Positions 26,990-35,901 of a stretch of DNA of 64,000 bases are shown here, one piece after another. The stretch covers positions 496,001 through 560,000 of the forward strand of contig NZ_CP035283.1 in the NCBI RefSeq assembly GCF_004103755.1, in the 5' to 3' direction. The position numbers and the translations under genes are program-made. This stretch comes from Caproiciproducens sp. NJN-50. GTDB lineage: Bacteria > Bacillota > Clostridia > Oscillospirales > Acutalibacteraceae. The notes below the pieces were generated by a model. That model was given only the letters and a program-made list of their open reading frames with translations, was not told the origin of the DNA and made no database searches. How positions within the stretch are numbered: the stretch's first letter is position 1; each line of letters begins with the position of its first letter.

Positions 26990-28501
26990 TTGAGTCAGAT
27001 TTTTGCAAACCTTTGGTATGGGTTCGGCGTTTCCATGCAGCCGGCGAACCTTCTGCTTGTCACACTCGGCGGCGTTCTCGGCACCGTCATCGGCATGCTG
27101 CCCGGCCTGGGCCCGGCGACGGGCGTTGCGGTGCTGCTGCCCATGACCTATGCGATGAACCCCACCGGGGCGATGATCACCATGTGCGGGGTCTATTACG
27201 GAGCCATGTACGGCGGGTCGCGCGCGTCCATCCTGATCAACACGCCGGGGGACGGCGCGGCGATCGCCTCCACCTTTGACGGGTATCCGATGGCCATGCA
27301 GGGCCGCGCCGAGGCCGCGCTGGCCATCTCCGCCATCGCATCTTTCATCGGCGGCATGATCTCGAATCTTTTTATTACGTTTGCGGCGACGCCGATCGCG
27401 ATGCTCGCGCTGAAATTCGGCCCGTCGGAATATTTTCTGCTGATGCTCGCCGCCCTGGCGATGACGGCCTCGATGAACAAGGGGAATGTCCTCAAGGGCT
27501 TTATCGGGATGTTCTTCGGCCTGGCGATTTCGACGGTGGGCCTGGACGCGCAGTCGGGAGTGGAACGCTTTACCTTCGGCAATCTGTCCCTTCAGTCCGG
27601 AATCGATTTCCTGGTCGTTATCATCGCGATGTACGCGCTGGGCGAGGTTTATAAAAGCTATAAGGATATCAGCGAAGGCAAAAAGAAGATGCAGACCAAA
27701 TTCAAGCGGATCTGGATCACCCGAGAGGACTGGCAACATTCCTGGAAGGCGATTTTCAGGAGCTGCCCGCTCGGCTTCGTCATCGGGGCTCTTCCGGGGG
27801 CCGGCGGAACCATGGCTTCGCTGGTTTCCTACAATCTGGAAAAATCTCTTTCCAAACATCCGGAGGAGTTCGGGAAGGGAGCGATCGAAGGGCTTGCCGC
27901 GCCGGAGTCGGCCAATAACTCCGCCTCCGTGGGCGCCCTGATCCCCATGCTCACCCTGGGGGTCCCGGGTTCCGGCACCACCGCGGTCATGATGGGGGCG
28001 CTGCTGATGCTCGGGCTGCAGCCCGGCCCCTTGCTGTTCGAGCAGCATCCCGACGTGGCGTGGGGGCTGATCGCCAGCATGTTTATCGGCAACCTGATCC
28101 TTGCGCTTGTCAACATCCCGCTCGCCGGAGGGCTGGTCCGCGTGCTGTCCATTCCCCCGAAGGTCCTTTATCCCATCGTCATGGGCCTGGCCTTTATCGG
28201 GTGCTATGCGATTTCCAACCGGCTTTCCGATTTTTATCTGCTGATTATCTTCAGCCTTGTCGGCTACTTCTTCATGAAAGTGAATATCCCGACGGCTCCG
28301 ATGATTCTTGCCGTGATCGTCGGCAACACCATGGAGGTTTCGTTCCGTCAGGCGCTTGTCGTATCCAACGGCTCGTACGGGATCTTCCTGTCATCGGCGG
28401 TGGATAAGATCCTCGCCGTCATCGTTGTGGTCAGCATTGTTTATCCGCTTGCAAAGACAATGGTGAACGGCATGCGGCGGAAAGAGACAGCTCATGCTTA
28501 A
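26990..28501 (+). CDS. tctA: TTT transporter large membrane subunit (TctA), set 3
   Basis: 503 residues with the TctA hallmarks GTVIGMLPGLGPATGVAVLLP, YGGSRASILINTPGDGAAIASTFDGYP, GALPGAGGTMASLVSY and TLGVPGSGTTAVMMG. The second motif (INTPGD) resembles classical citrate/tricarboxylate TctA proteins more than sets 1 and 2 do. The start is a TTG at 26990 after GGAGGAG. 21 bases before citD, so transporter and citrate lyase are cotranscribed. Confidence 0.92.
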   Translation: MSQIFANLWYGFGVSMQPANLLLVTLGGVLGTVIGMLPGLGPATGVAVLLPMTYAMNPTGAMITMCGVYYGAMYGGSRASILINTPGDGAAIASTFDGYPMAMQGRAEAALAISAIASFIGGMISNLFITFAATPIAMLALKFGPSEYFLLMLAALAMTASMNKGNVLKGFIGMFFGLAISTVGLDAQSGVERFTFGNLSLQSGIDFLVVIIAMYALGEVYKSYKDISEGKKKMQTKFKRIWITREDWQHSWKAIFRSCPLGFVIGALPGAGGTMASLVSYNLEKSLSKHPEEFGKGAIEGLAAPESANNSASVGALIPMLTLGVPGSGTTAVMMGALLMLGLQPGPLLFEQHPDVAWGLIASMFIGNLILALVNIPLAGGLVRVLSIPPKVLYPIVMGLAFIGCYAISNRLSDFYLLIIFSLVGYFFMKVNIPTAPMILAVIVGNTMEVSFRQALVVSNGSYGIFLSSAVDKILAVIVVVSIVYPLAKTMVNGMRRKETAHA

Positions 28502-28522
28502 GCGGCATTTGGAGGTTTCACT

Positions 28523-28822
28523 ATGAGATTAAAGCAAACGGCGGTGTCCGGAACAATGGAGTCGAGCGACGTGATGGTGACGCTTGCGCCGAACGGAGGC
28601 GGAGGAATCGAGATCGAACTGAACAGCCCGGTGGAAAAGCAGTTCGGCCGGGAGATGCGGGATGTGATCCGCGAAACTTTGAAGGGGCTCGGAGTGAAGG
28701 ACGCGAAAGTGAAAGCGGTGGACAAAGGCGCGCTGGACTGTGTGATCCGGGCGAGAGTGAAGACGGCCGCCTACCGGGCGAGCGGAGAGAGCGAATACAT
28801 ATGGGAAGGTGCGCGGAAATGA
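28523..28822 (+). CDS. citD: Citrate lyase acyl-carrier protein (gamma subunit)
   Basis: A 99-aa carrier that bears the phosphoribosyl-dephospho-CoA prosthetic group on a Ser. The expected site is in AVSGTMESSDVMVTL (about residues 7-21), matching the CitD pattern G-T-x-E-S-S-D. GGAGG precedes the ATG. The stop overlaps the citE start in an ATGA, a sign of translational coupling. Confidence 0.92.
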   Translation: MRLKQTAVSGTMESSDVMVTLAPNGGGGIEIELNSPVEKQFGREMRDVIRETLKGLGVKDAKVKAVDKGALDCVIRARVKTAAYRASGESEYIWEGARK

Positions 28823-29721
28823 AACAGCTGAGGCGGACGATGCTTTATGTGCCGGGGAACAATCCCGGCATGATCCGGGACGCGGGCATTTACGACGCGG
28901 ACTGCATCATGTTTGATCTGGAGGATTCCGTGTCCGTCGCGGAAAAGGACTCGGCGCGCTTTCTGGTCTACGAGATGCTTCGGACCATCAAGTATCCGGG
29001 CAGGGAGCTGATCGTGCGGGTCAACGCGCTGGACACCCAGACGGGGATCGACGATCTGGAGGCCATGGTGCGCACCCGGAAGGCGGCGATCCGGCTGCCG
29101 AAGACCGAGTGCGCCCGGGATGTGGTGTTCTGCGACCAGCAGATCGGACGCGTCGAGAAGGAAAACGGCATTCCCGCCGGCTCCACCCGGATGATGGCGG
29201 CGGTCGAAAGCGCGAAGGGGGTCCTGAACGCGAGGGAGATCGCCCTGGCCAGCCCCCGGCTGATCGGGATCGCCATCGGGGCGGAGGATTACGTGACCGA
29301 CCTGAAGACGAACCGCTCGCCGGAGGGGATCGAGCTGCTGTTCGGCCGCAGCATGGTACTGCTCGCGGCGCGGGCGGCGGGGATCGACGCCATCGACACG
29401 GTCTATTCCGACGTGAACAACGAAGAGGGATTCCGGAAAGAAGTCGCCCTGGTCAGGCAGCTCGGCTTCGACGGCAAGAGCATCATCAACCCGCGCCAGA
29501 TCAAGCCGGTCCATGAGATCTACACCCCGTCCGGGAAAGAGATCGAAAAATCCCTCGCGATTATGGATGCGATCGAGGAGGCCCACAGAAAAGGCTCCGG
29601 CGTCATCGCGCTGAACGGGAAGATGATCGACAAGCCGATTGTGGCCCGCGCGCGGCGTGTGCTGGATCTGGCGCAGGCCTCGGGTCTGCTCAAGGGGGAG
29701 GGAAATGACATTGAAGACTGA
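28819..29721 (+). CDS. citE: Citrate lyase beta subunit (citryl-ACP lyase)
   Basis: A 300-aa HpcH/HpaI-fold lyase that cleaves citryl-ACP to oxaloacetate and acetyl-ACP. Family motifs: RRTMLYVPGNNPGM, FDLEDSVSVAEKD (metal Asp/Glu), VNALDT, LPKTE, AAVESAKGVLNA, GAEDYVTDL and KSIINPRQI. The ATG at 28819 overlaps the citD stop by 4 bases. Its 3' end overlaps citF by 17 bases. Confidence 0.95.
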   Translation: MKQLRRTMLYVPGNNPGMIRDAGIYDADCIMFDLEDSVSVAEKDSARFLVYEMLRTIKYPGRELIVRVNALDTQTGIDDLEAMVRTRKAAIRLPKTECARDVVFCDQQIGRVEKENGIPAGSTRMMAAVESAKGVLNAREIALASPRLIGIAIGAEDYVTDLKTNRSPEGIELLFGRSMVLLAARAAGIDAIDTVYSDVNNEEGFRKEVALVRQLGFDGKSIINPRQIKPVHEIYTPSGKEIEKSLAIMDAIEEAHRKGSGVIALNGKMIDKPIVARARRVLDLAQASGLLKGEGNDIED

Positions 29722-31246
29722 TTTGGAACAGATCCCGCACGCGGATGAGCTGAACCTGACGGGCGGTCTCTTTGCGCCGGACGGAGTCAAAAGGGACACC
29801 GATACGCATCTTGAAAGGGAAAAAAACCACAGCAAGGTGGTCGGCAGCCTGGAAGAGGCCGTCCGGCTGTCCGGGCTGAAAAACGGGATGACGATCTCCT
29901 TTCACCACCATTTCCGCAACGGCGACTATATTGTCAACATGGTCCTGGACAAACTGGCCGAGATGGGATTCCGCGACATGGTGCTGGCGGCGTCTTCCCT
30001 GACCGACTGCCACGCGCCGCTGATCCGGCACGTCAAAAGCGGGGTGATCCGCCGCATCGAGACCTCCGGCCTGCGGGGAGAGCTGGGCGAGGCGGTGTCG
30101 AAAGGCCTGATGGACGTCCCGGTGGTGTTCCGGTCGCACGGCGGCCGGGCCTACGCGGTCGAGACCGGGAAGCTGCCGATCGACGTCGCGTTCCTGGGGG
30201 CTCCTTCCTGCGATCCGTACGGCAACGCGAACGGGTACTCGCGCGAAAACGACAACGGGATCATGTGCGGGTCCATGGGGTACGCCAAGTGCGACGCCCA
30301 GTATGCGGAGAAGACGGTCGTCATCACCAACAACATCGTTCCCTACCCGAACACGCCGTTCGGGATACCGGAGTCGGATGTGGACTACATCGTCGAGGTC
30401 CCGGAAATCGGCGACCCGGATGGGATCATGTCCGGCGCGACCCGTTTCACCAAAAATCCGAAGGAGCTTCTGATCGCGGAGACGGCCGCGGGCGTGATCG
30501 AAGCGAGCGGGCGGTTTCAGGACGGCTTTTCCATCCAGATGGGAAGCGGCGGGGCTTCCCTGGCGGTCGCCAGGTTCCTGCGGGAGAAAATGCTGGCTCA
30601 AAAAATCAAAGCGAGTTTTGCCTTGGGAGGAATCACGGGCTCGGTGGTCGATCTCTATGACGAGGGCCTGGTCAAGAAGATCCTGGACGTGCAGAGCTTC
30701 GACCTGAAGGCGGCGCAGTCGCTGAAGAACAACCGCTTTCACCAGCAGATTTCCGCGTCGTATTACGCGAGCCCCGGCAACATGGGGACGGCGGTCAACC
30801 AGCTCGACGTCGTCGTCCTGTCGGCTCTCGAAGTCGACTGCGGTTTCAACGTCAATGTCCTGACCGGTTCCAACGGCGTGATCCGCGGCGCGATCGGAGG
30901 CCATCCGGACACGGCGTTCGGCGCCTCCGTCTCCATCGTGGTCGTGCCCCTGACCAGGGGGCGCATCCCCTGCGTAGTCTCCAAAGTCAACACGGTCGTG
31001 ACCCCGGGAAGCACGGTCGACGTGGTGGTCACGGACCAGGGGACCGCCGTGAATCCGCGGAGGAAGGAACTCGCCGGGAGGCTGGCTGCCGCCGGCCTGC
31101 CGGTCTGCACGATCGGGGAGCTCCGGGAGCGGGCGGAGCGGATCGTCGGAAAGCCGGAGCCGGTCGAGTACACCGATCGGGTGGTCGGCGTCGTCACGTA
31201 TCGGGACGGCTCCGTCATCGACCTCATCCGGCAGGTGAAGGACTGA
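29705..31246 (+). CDS. citF: Citrate lyase alpha subunit (citrate:acetyl-ACP transferase)
   Basis: A 513-aa CoA-transferase-like subunit that swaps acetyl for citrate on the carrier protein. Seen: GMTISFHHHFRNGDYIVNMV, GAPSCDPYGNANGYS, ITNNIVPYPN, and FQMGSGG-like QDGFSIQMGSGGASLAVA, all typical of CitF. Length matches the family (about 510 aa). The ATG at 29705 has GGGGGAGGG upstream and lies within citE. Confidence 0.95.
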   Translation: MTLKTDLEQIPHADELNLTGGLFAPDGVKRDTDTHLEREKNHSKVVGSLEEAVRLSGLKNGMTISFHHHFRNGDYIVNMVLDKLAEMGFRDMVLAASSLTDCHAPLIRHVKSGVIRRIETSGLRGELGEAVSKGLMDVPVVFRSHGGRAYAVETGKLPIDVAFLGAPSCDPYGNANGYSRENDNGIMCGSMGYAKCDAQYAEKTVVITNNIVPYPNTPFGIPESDVDYIVEVPEIGDPDGIMSGATRFTKNPKELLIAETAAGVIEASGRFQDGFSIQMGSGGASLAVARFLREKMLAQKIKASFALGGITGSVVDLYDEGLVKKILDVQSFDLKAAQSLKNNRFHQQISASYYASPGNMGTAVNQLDVVVLSALEVDCGFNVNVLTGSNGVIRGAIGGHPDTAFGASVSIVVVPLTRGRIPCVVSKVNTVVTPGSTVDVVVTDQGTAVNPRRKELAGRLAAAGLPVCTIGELRERAERIVGKPEPVEYTDRVVGVVTYRDGSVIDLIRQVKD

Positions 31247-31310
31247 CGCCGTTTTTCAAAGAAGTGAGAAAAGACCGGCTGGAAAGCGATTTCCCGCCGG
31301 CCTTTTTAAA

Positions 31311-32318
31311 ATGGGAGGGTTTACGCTGGAAATTTTATTTGGAAATCCGTTTACCGGAAGGCTGCTGTGCCGGACAAAGGAATTTCTGAACCGGTCCGGC
31401 CTGGACTATGAAGACGGGATCGAATGCACGGTCGACGCCGTGGAAAACGGCGAAATCCTGGCGACCGGCTCCCGGCAGGGAAATGTCTTGAAATGCATCG
31501 CCGTGTCCGGAGAGCGCAGGGGAACGGGCCTGTCGTCGGTGATTGTGACGAACCTGGTGAAAAACGCGGCGCTGGAATCTATCTTTCATCTGTTTCTGTA
31601 TACGAAACCGGAGAACCGGAGCGTCTTCGGCGGCCTCGGGTTTTATCCGATCGCCGCCACCCGTGACGTCCTTCTGATGGAAAACGCCAAAGACGGCGTC
31701 CGGAAATTCGTCGAGGGGCTGGAATGTCCCGTGAAGGAAGGAAAAATCGGGAGTATCGTCGCAAACGCCGACCCGTTTACCAACGGGCATCTTTATCTGA
31801 CCGAGGCGGCGGCCAGATCCTGTGATCTGGTGCATCTGTTCATCCTGTCGGAGGACCGGTCCGAGTTTTCCGCGGACGTCCGTCTCCGCCTCGCGAAACA
31901 GGCGGTGGCGTCCCTTCCGAATGTCGTCGTGCATCCGACGGGGAGTTACCTGATCTCCGGCGCGACCTTTCCCGACTATTTTATCCGCGACAAAACACGG
32001 GTGAAAGAAATCTGCGGAGAGCTCGACCTCGCCGTTTTCCTGCAGCAGTTCGCGGGACCGCTTCATATTTCCTGCCGCTTTGCCGGCTCGGAGCCTTTTT
32101 CCCCCGTGACGGAAAGCTACAACCGGGCGATGATCCGCGCCCTGCCCCGGGGAGGAGTCAGCGTGGTCATCGTTCCGCGGCTGGAACGGGAGGGGGAGGC
32201 GGTCAGCGCGGGGCGCGTCCGCGAACTGCTGTGCCAGGGAAACCTGCGGGCTGTCCGGGCTCTTGTGCCCGCTTCAACCTATCAATATCTGGAGGGACGG
32301 CATGGCGGTTCGACGTGA
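31311..32318 (+). CDS. citC: Citrate lyase synthetase (acetate:SH-citrate lyase ligase)
   Basis: About 335 aa. Activates citrate lyase by acetylating the thiol of its prosthetic group with acetate and ATP. The N-terminal half is GNAT-like (RGTGLSSVIVTNLVKNA); the C-terminal nucleotidyltransferase domain has ADPFTNGHLYL, where HxGH-class enzymes usually read NPFTLGH. The exact start is unclear: the ATG at 31311 precedes GGGAGGG, while a CTG at 31326 lies about 6 bases after it and could be the real start. It ends by overlapping citXG by 17 bases. Confidence 0.9.
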   Translation: MGGFTLEILFGNPFTGRLLCRTKEFLNRSGLDYEDGIECTVDAVENGEILATGSRQGNVLKCIAVSGERRGTGLSSVIVTNLVKNAALESIFHLFLYTKPENRSVFGGLGFYPIAATRDVLLMENAKDGVRKFVEGLECPVKEGKIGSIVANADPFTNGHLYLTEAAARSCDLVHLFILSEDRSEFSADVRLRLAKQAVASLPNVVVHPTGSYLISGATFPDYFIRDKTRVKEICGELDLAVFLQQFAGPLHISCRFAGSEPFSPVTESYNRAMIRALPRGGVSVVIVPRLEREGEAVSAGRVRELLCQGNLRAVRALVPASTYQYLEGRHGGST

Positions 32319-33690
32319 GGAAGAAATGCCGGAGGAAAGTCCGGCAACCCTGAAAGAAATTTTGTACGCGCGCGAACTGCGCACGAACTGCCAGCGCCGA
32401 CTCCTCGCTGAATTCGGCAGGCCGCTGGTCAGCTTTACCCTGAACATCGCGGGCGGCCGCAAAGCGTTTCCGCTGGCGGAGCGCACGTTCCGGGAGGGAA
32501 AGTGGCTGATTGCACGGGAACTGGAGCGGGCCGGAATCCCGGTTGCCGTTTACAGGGAGGACTGCGGCAGGACAGGTTATGCCGGCTTTTACGCAGTGGA
32601 CGCCGGCGCGGAGCGGGTCAAGCGGCTGGCGGCCGCGATCGAGGAAAGCGGCCCGCTCGGACGGCTGTTCGACATCGATGTGCTGCGCCGGGACGGGACG
32701 AAAATCTCTCGGGAGGACATCGGGCTTCCGGAGCGCACATGCCTGATCTGCGGAAAGCCGGCGCTGCTCTGTTCCCGCAGCGCCGCCCATCCGGTTGAAG
32801 AAGTGGTACGTAAAACGCAAGAGATCATGCGAAGCTGCTTTCAGGAGCAGTATGCGGGCCGCGTCGCGCAGTCGGCCGTCCGGGCGATGCTTTACGAGGT
32901 CGCGGTGACGCCGAAACCGGGGCTTGTGGACCGGGAGGGGAACGGCGCGCATCGGGACATGGATATCTTCACCTTTTTCGACAGTATTTCGGCCCTTGCG
33001 CCGTGTTTTCGGAGATTTGTCCAAGAGGGGCTCGACTTCCGCGGGGAGCCGCGGAAACTGCTCGCGTCCTGCCGGTATTCTGGGCTGCTGGCGGAGGACG
33101 CCATGTTCCGGGCGACGGGCGGGGTCAACACCCACAAGGGGCTGATTTTTTCGTTGGGCGTCCTGTGCGCCGCGATGGGATATCTGCATGGGAACGGCCT
33201 GCCGGAGGACATGGACGCCGTTTTGGAGGCCTGTTCGGAAATCGCTGCCCCGGCGCGCGGCGAGCTCGAAAAAGCTCCGAAAGGACCGCCGACTCATGGG
33301 GAAAAAGCGTATTCGGAGTGCGGGTTTTCAGGCGCGCGGGGAGAGGCGGCGAAAGGATTTCCGCACGTGAAAAGCATTGCGCTTCCTCTGCTGCGGTCCC
33401 TGCGGAAAGCGGGCCTCTCCCCGAATGACGCCGGCGTCGCCGTACTCCTGCATCTGATTTCCCGGGTCGACGATACCAATGCGGTATCCCGTTCCGGCCT
33501 CGCGACCTACCGGGCGGTTCAGTCGGAGGTCCAGAAATGCCTGAGCGAAACATCGGAGCCGAAGGAATTGCTGAATTTGGCCCGCGGGCTGAATGAAAAA
33601 TTCATCTCGCTGAATATCAGCCCGGGAGGCTGCGCTGATCTGCTTGCCGTTACATTTTTTCTTTCCTTTCTCTTCCCCGGACCCCAATGA
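32302..33690 (+). CDS. citXG: CitX-CitG fusion: citrate lyase prosthetic-group synthesis and transfer
   Basis: A 462-aa fusion. Residues about 1-165 match CitX (holo-citrate lyase synthase): LVSFTLNIAGG, LFDIDVLRRDGTKISREDIG and the Cys-rich RTCLICGKPALLCSRSAAH. Residues about 175-462 match CitG (triphosphoribosyl-dephospho-CoA synthase): EVAVTPKPGLVDREGNGAH, DMDIFTFFDSI, ATGGVNTHKGLIFSLG and DDTNAVSRSG. The ATG at 32302 follows GGAGGG. Such fusions are known in some bacteria. With citC it makes the lyase maturation set complete. Confidence 0.93.
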   Translation: MAVRREEEMPEESPATLKEILYARELRTNCQRRLLAEFGRPLVSFTLNIAGGRKAFPLAERTFREGKWLIARELERAGIPVAVYREDCGRTGYAGFYAVDAGAERVKRLAAAIEESGPLGRLFDIDVLRRDGTKISREDIGLPERTCLICGKPALLCSRSAAHPVEEVVRKTQEIMRSCFQEQYAGRVAQSAVRAMLYEVAVTPKPGLVDREGNGAHRDMDIFTFFDSISALAPCFRRFVQEGLDFRGEPRKLLASCRYSGLLAEDAMFRATGGVNTHKGLIFSLGVLCAAMGYLHGNGLPEDMDAVLEACSEIAAPARGELEKAPKGPPTHGEKAYSECGFSGARGEAAKGFPHVKSIALPLLRSLRKAGLSPNDAGVAVLLHLISRVDDTNAVSRSGLATYRAVQSEVQKCLSETSEPKELLNLARGLNEKFISLNISPGGCADLLAVTFFLSFLFPGPQ

Positions 33691-33692
33691 GA

Positions 33693-33759
33693 CCAGAGGC
33701 GGACCAAATGAGTTTCAAAGAATACGAAGACCCGTTCAAACACTTAAAAGAAGAGTAAA
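33693..33759 (+). pseudogene. Possible IS200/IS605 TnpA C-terminal remnant
   Basis: The frame after citXG reads PEADQMSFKEYEDPFKHLK and stops after EE. The string KEYEDPF with a basic tail resembles the C-terminus of IS200/IS605-family TnpA transposases. A hairpin follows, as at the right end of such elements. Only about 22 codons remain, so this rests on a short match recalled from the family. Confidence 0.35.
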
Positions 33760-33761
33760 AA

Positions 33762-33797
33762 AGTAACGCCAATGTGCGTCTGGCGTTACTCATTTTA
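33762..33797 (+). terminator. Terminator-like hairpin after the citrate-lyase genes
   Basis: AGTAACGCCA (33762-33771) pairs with TGGCGTTACT (33781-33790) and is followed by a T-rich CATTTTA. It may end the cit operon or be the right-end hairpin of an IS200-like remnant. A second small hairpin, CACCT/AGGTG, lies at about 33798-33810. Confidence 0.6.
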
Positions 33798-33884
33798 CAC
33801 CTTTAGGTGCCGCTGGTATGATGCCCATTTCTAAATACTTTGTCTTGAGACTGAAAGCTGAGCTGTTTTGATGGCTGCGCCGGA

Positions 33885-34931
33885 TCAGCCGGAGGGCGTT
33901 CCTTCACTGAAGTCCAGCAGGACCTTCAACATTGTCCCGGAATTCCGATCAAAGTCGGAAAACGCCCGGGCTGCTTGTTCAAAGAGATAAATGTCGGTGA
34001 CGACTTTACCAGGGTCGGCCTTCCCCTCCCGGGTCAGCCGGATCACCCGCAGGAAATCCTCATTCCGCGCGTTCCGGGAACCAAACAGATTCAGTTCCTT
34101 TTTCTGAAGGATAGTAAAGTCAAAATCCGCGTGCTGTTTTCCCACACCGATCTGCACCACTCTGCCGCCGTAAGCGGAAGCGTCCACACAGTCCTGAAAA
34201 GTCGATGGGCTTCCCACGGCTTCCACCGTGACATCGAAGCCGTCCCGGCCGGTGACGGAAGCGACCTGCTCCCTGAAATGTCCGCTGCTGTCGTTCAGAA
34301 CCGTCCCCGCGAACCCAAACCGGGTCTGCGCGTAATCCAGCTTCGCCGGAGCGATGTCGGCAAGATAAACCTCGCCGCCCGCCAGTTTGGCGGAAAGTGC
34401 CGCCAGGACTCCAATCGTCCCGGCTCCCACGACCAGGACCCTCTCTCCGGGCTTCAGCCCCGCCCTGGCGATACCGTGATAGCCGATGCAGAACGGTTCG
34501 ACCAACGCCAGCAGTTTCGGGGAGATTCCCCCGCCGTCAAAAAGGCGTTCTGCCGGCATGGTGAAATATTCCGAAAAGGCCCCGTCCCTCTGCACGCCCA
34601 TCGTTTCGTTCGTTTCACAGCAGTTGACCAGCCCGCGGCGGCAGGAATAGCAGCGGCCGCAGTTGAAATACGGATTCGCAGTCACGATGCTCCCCTTTTT
34701 CAGACCCGCTGAATTCGGGGCGATCTCCACGACCTCGGCGGAAAACTCGTGCCCTGGAACACGGGGATACGAAGCATAGGCCATGCTGCCGCGGTAAGTG
34801 CTGAGGTCGCTTCCGCAGATTCCGCCGTACAGCATTTTCAGAAGAGCGTCCCCTTTTTCGGGATGGAATTCCGGTAACGGTCCCTCCCGGACCTCGACCT
34901 GATACGGTTTTTGAATGAATAAGTATTTCAA
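33885..34931 (-). CDS. Zinc-type medium-chain alcohol/polyol dehydrogenase
   Basis: A 348-aa MDR-family NAD(P)-dependent dehydrogenase. Catalytic zinc site: GGICGSDLSTYRG and GHEFSAEVVE. Structural zinc: four Cys in NCGRCYSCRRGLVNC. The Rossmann fold begins at VVGAGTIGVLAA with Asp following (LADIAP), suggesting NAD preference. In a hexuronate operon, L-galactonate or L-gulonate 5-dehydrogenase (feeding tagaturonate/fructuronate) is the most attractive role. Sorbitol, threonine and RspB-type enzymes share the same pattern, so the substrate is open. Last gene on the minus strand before the cit region. Confidence 0.8.
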   Translation of the reverse strand: MKYLFIQKPYQVEVREGPLPEFHPEKGDALLKMLYGGICGSDLSTYRGSMAYASYPRVPGHEFSAEVVEIAPNSAGLKKGSIVTANPYFNCGRCYSCRRGLVNCCETNETMGVQRDGAFSEYFTMPAERLFDGGGISPKLLALVEPFCIGYHGIARAGLKPGERVLVVGAGTIGVLAALSAKLAGGEVYLADIAPAKLDYAQTRFGFAGTVLNDSSGHFREQVASVTGRDGFDVTVEAVGSPSTFQDCVDASAYGGRVVQIGVGKQHADFDFTILQKKELNLFGSRNARNEDFLRVIRLTREGKADPGKVVTDIYLFEQAARAFSDFDRNSGTMLKVLLDFSEGTPSG

Positions 34932-35041
34932 AAGCTTCCCCCCGATGTATGAAAGATTTGTCTGTCACAAATTTCCCCTTTTTTATATCATATAACCCGG
35001 AGACCGGGACTGTCAAGGCGAATAAGTCATGAGCTTTGCCC

Positions 35042-35845
35042 TCAGTTTTCTCCGCTCGGCCCGGCGGCAAGGATTCCCTTTAGCCATTCCACGCAGAGAG
35101 GTGCCCACGACGCGATGTGCGGGTCCGCGAAGCGCGATTTTGCCGTTTCCTCCACTTCCGGGGTCGCCAGCGAAAGTCCGTGAACGCCCCGGTCGTAAAG
35201 ATGGAGTTCACAGGGAATCCCCTGTTCCAGCAGCGCCTGAGCAAACAGAACGGAGTTTTCGGCCGGAACGTCCCGGTCAGAAACGGTATGCCACAGGAAC
35301 ACCGGCGGCATGTCGGGACCGACCCGGCGCTCCAGGGAAAACCGATCCTGATCCCTCCGGTCGGGAAACAGGCGGTCAAAGCTCTCCCGGTGGGAAAACC
35401 GGCCGGAGGTGATGACCGGATAGCCCAGAACCACCGCGTTGGGTCTGTGCGAGAGCCTGACGTTTTCACTCGGGAAAACCGTGCGGTCGTTCCAGAAGGC
35501 CCCCAGACTTGCCGCAAGATGTCCGCCGGCCGAAAAGCCGCATACGGCAATCCGGTCCGGGCGGATGCAAAGTTCCGCCGCGTGCCCGCGCAGCTCCGAG
35601 ACCGCCCAGGAAAGATCCATCAGCGGGTGTGTGCGGAGCGGAGGGTTCTCCACCGTGTACCGCAGGACGAAAGCGTGAAAACCGTTTGCGGAAAACATCC
35701 GCGCGACCGGCCCGCTCTCACGCGGCGACAGCCAGGAGTAGCCCCCTCCCGGGCAGATGACGACCGCCGGCAAAGCCCCGCCGGTTTCGGCGGGAAAGCA
35801 GGTCAGTTCCGCAGCGCCGTCGGGTTTATGCAAAATCTGTTGCAA
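35042..35845 (-). CDS. Alpha/beta-hydrolase (acetyl-esterase-like)
   Basis: A 267-aa esterase. Oxyanion segment CPGGGYSWLS, nucleophile elbow CGFSAGGHLA (GxSxG), catalytic Asp probably in HTVSDRDVPAENS and His in YDRGVHGLSLA. It resembles the BD-FAE/acetylxylan-esterase group. No signal peptide, so it acts inside the cell. The start is a TTG at 35845, 7 bases after GGAGGAGGG. In the hexuronate operon, removal of acetyl groups from imported pectin-derived oligomers or acetyl-galacturonate is likely, by inference. Confidence 0.8.
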   Translation of the reverse strand: MQQILHKPDGAAELTCFPAETGGALPAVVICPGGGYSWLSPRESGPVARMFSANGFHAFVLRYTVENPPLRTHPLMDLSWAVSELRGHAAELCIRPDRIAVCGFSAGGHLAASLGAFWNDRTVFPSENVRLSHRPNAVVLGYPVITSGRFSHRESFDRLFPDRRDQDRFSLERRVGPDMPPVFLWHTVSDRDVPAENSVLFAQALLEQGIPCELHLYDRGVHGLSLATPEVEETAKSRFADPHIASWAPLCVEWLKGILAAGPSGEN

Positions 35846-35901
35846 CCGTATTCCCTCCTCCGGAAGCGAATTTTTTGGCGAACGGCCTCATGGCGTGAAA
35901 T

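Noticed and set aside
26318..28048. 576-codon open frame antisense to tctB/tctA set 3
   Set aside because: It is a shadow of GC-rich codon usage in the plus-strand transporter genes, rich in Arg/Gly/His, with no domain.
33708..33759. 16-codon ORF as an independent small peptide gene
   Set aside because: The reading continues upstream in frame and resembles a transposase tail, so it is listed as a possible IS200 remnant.
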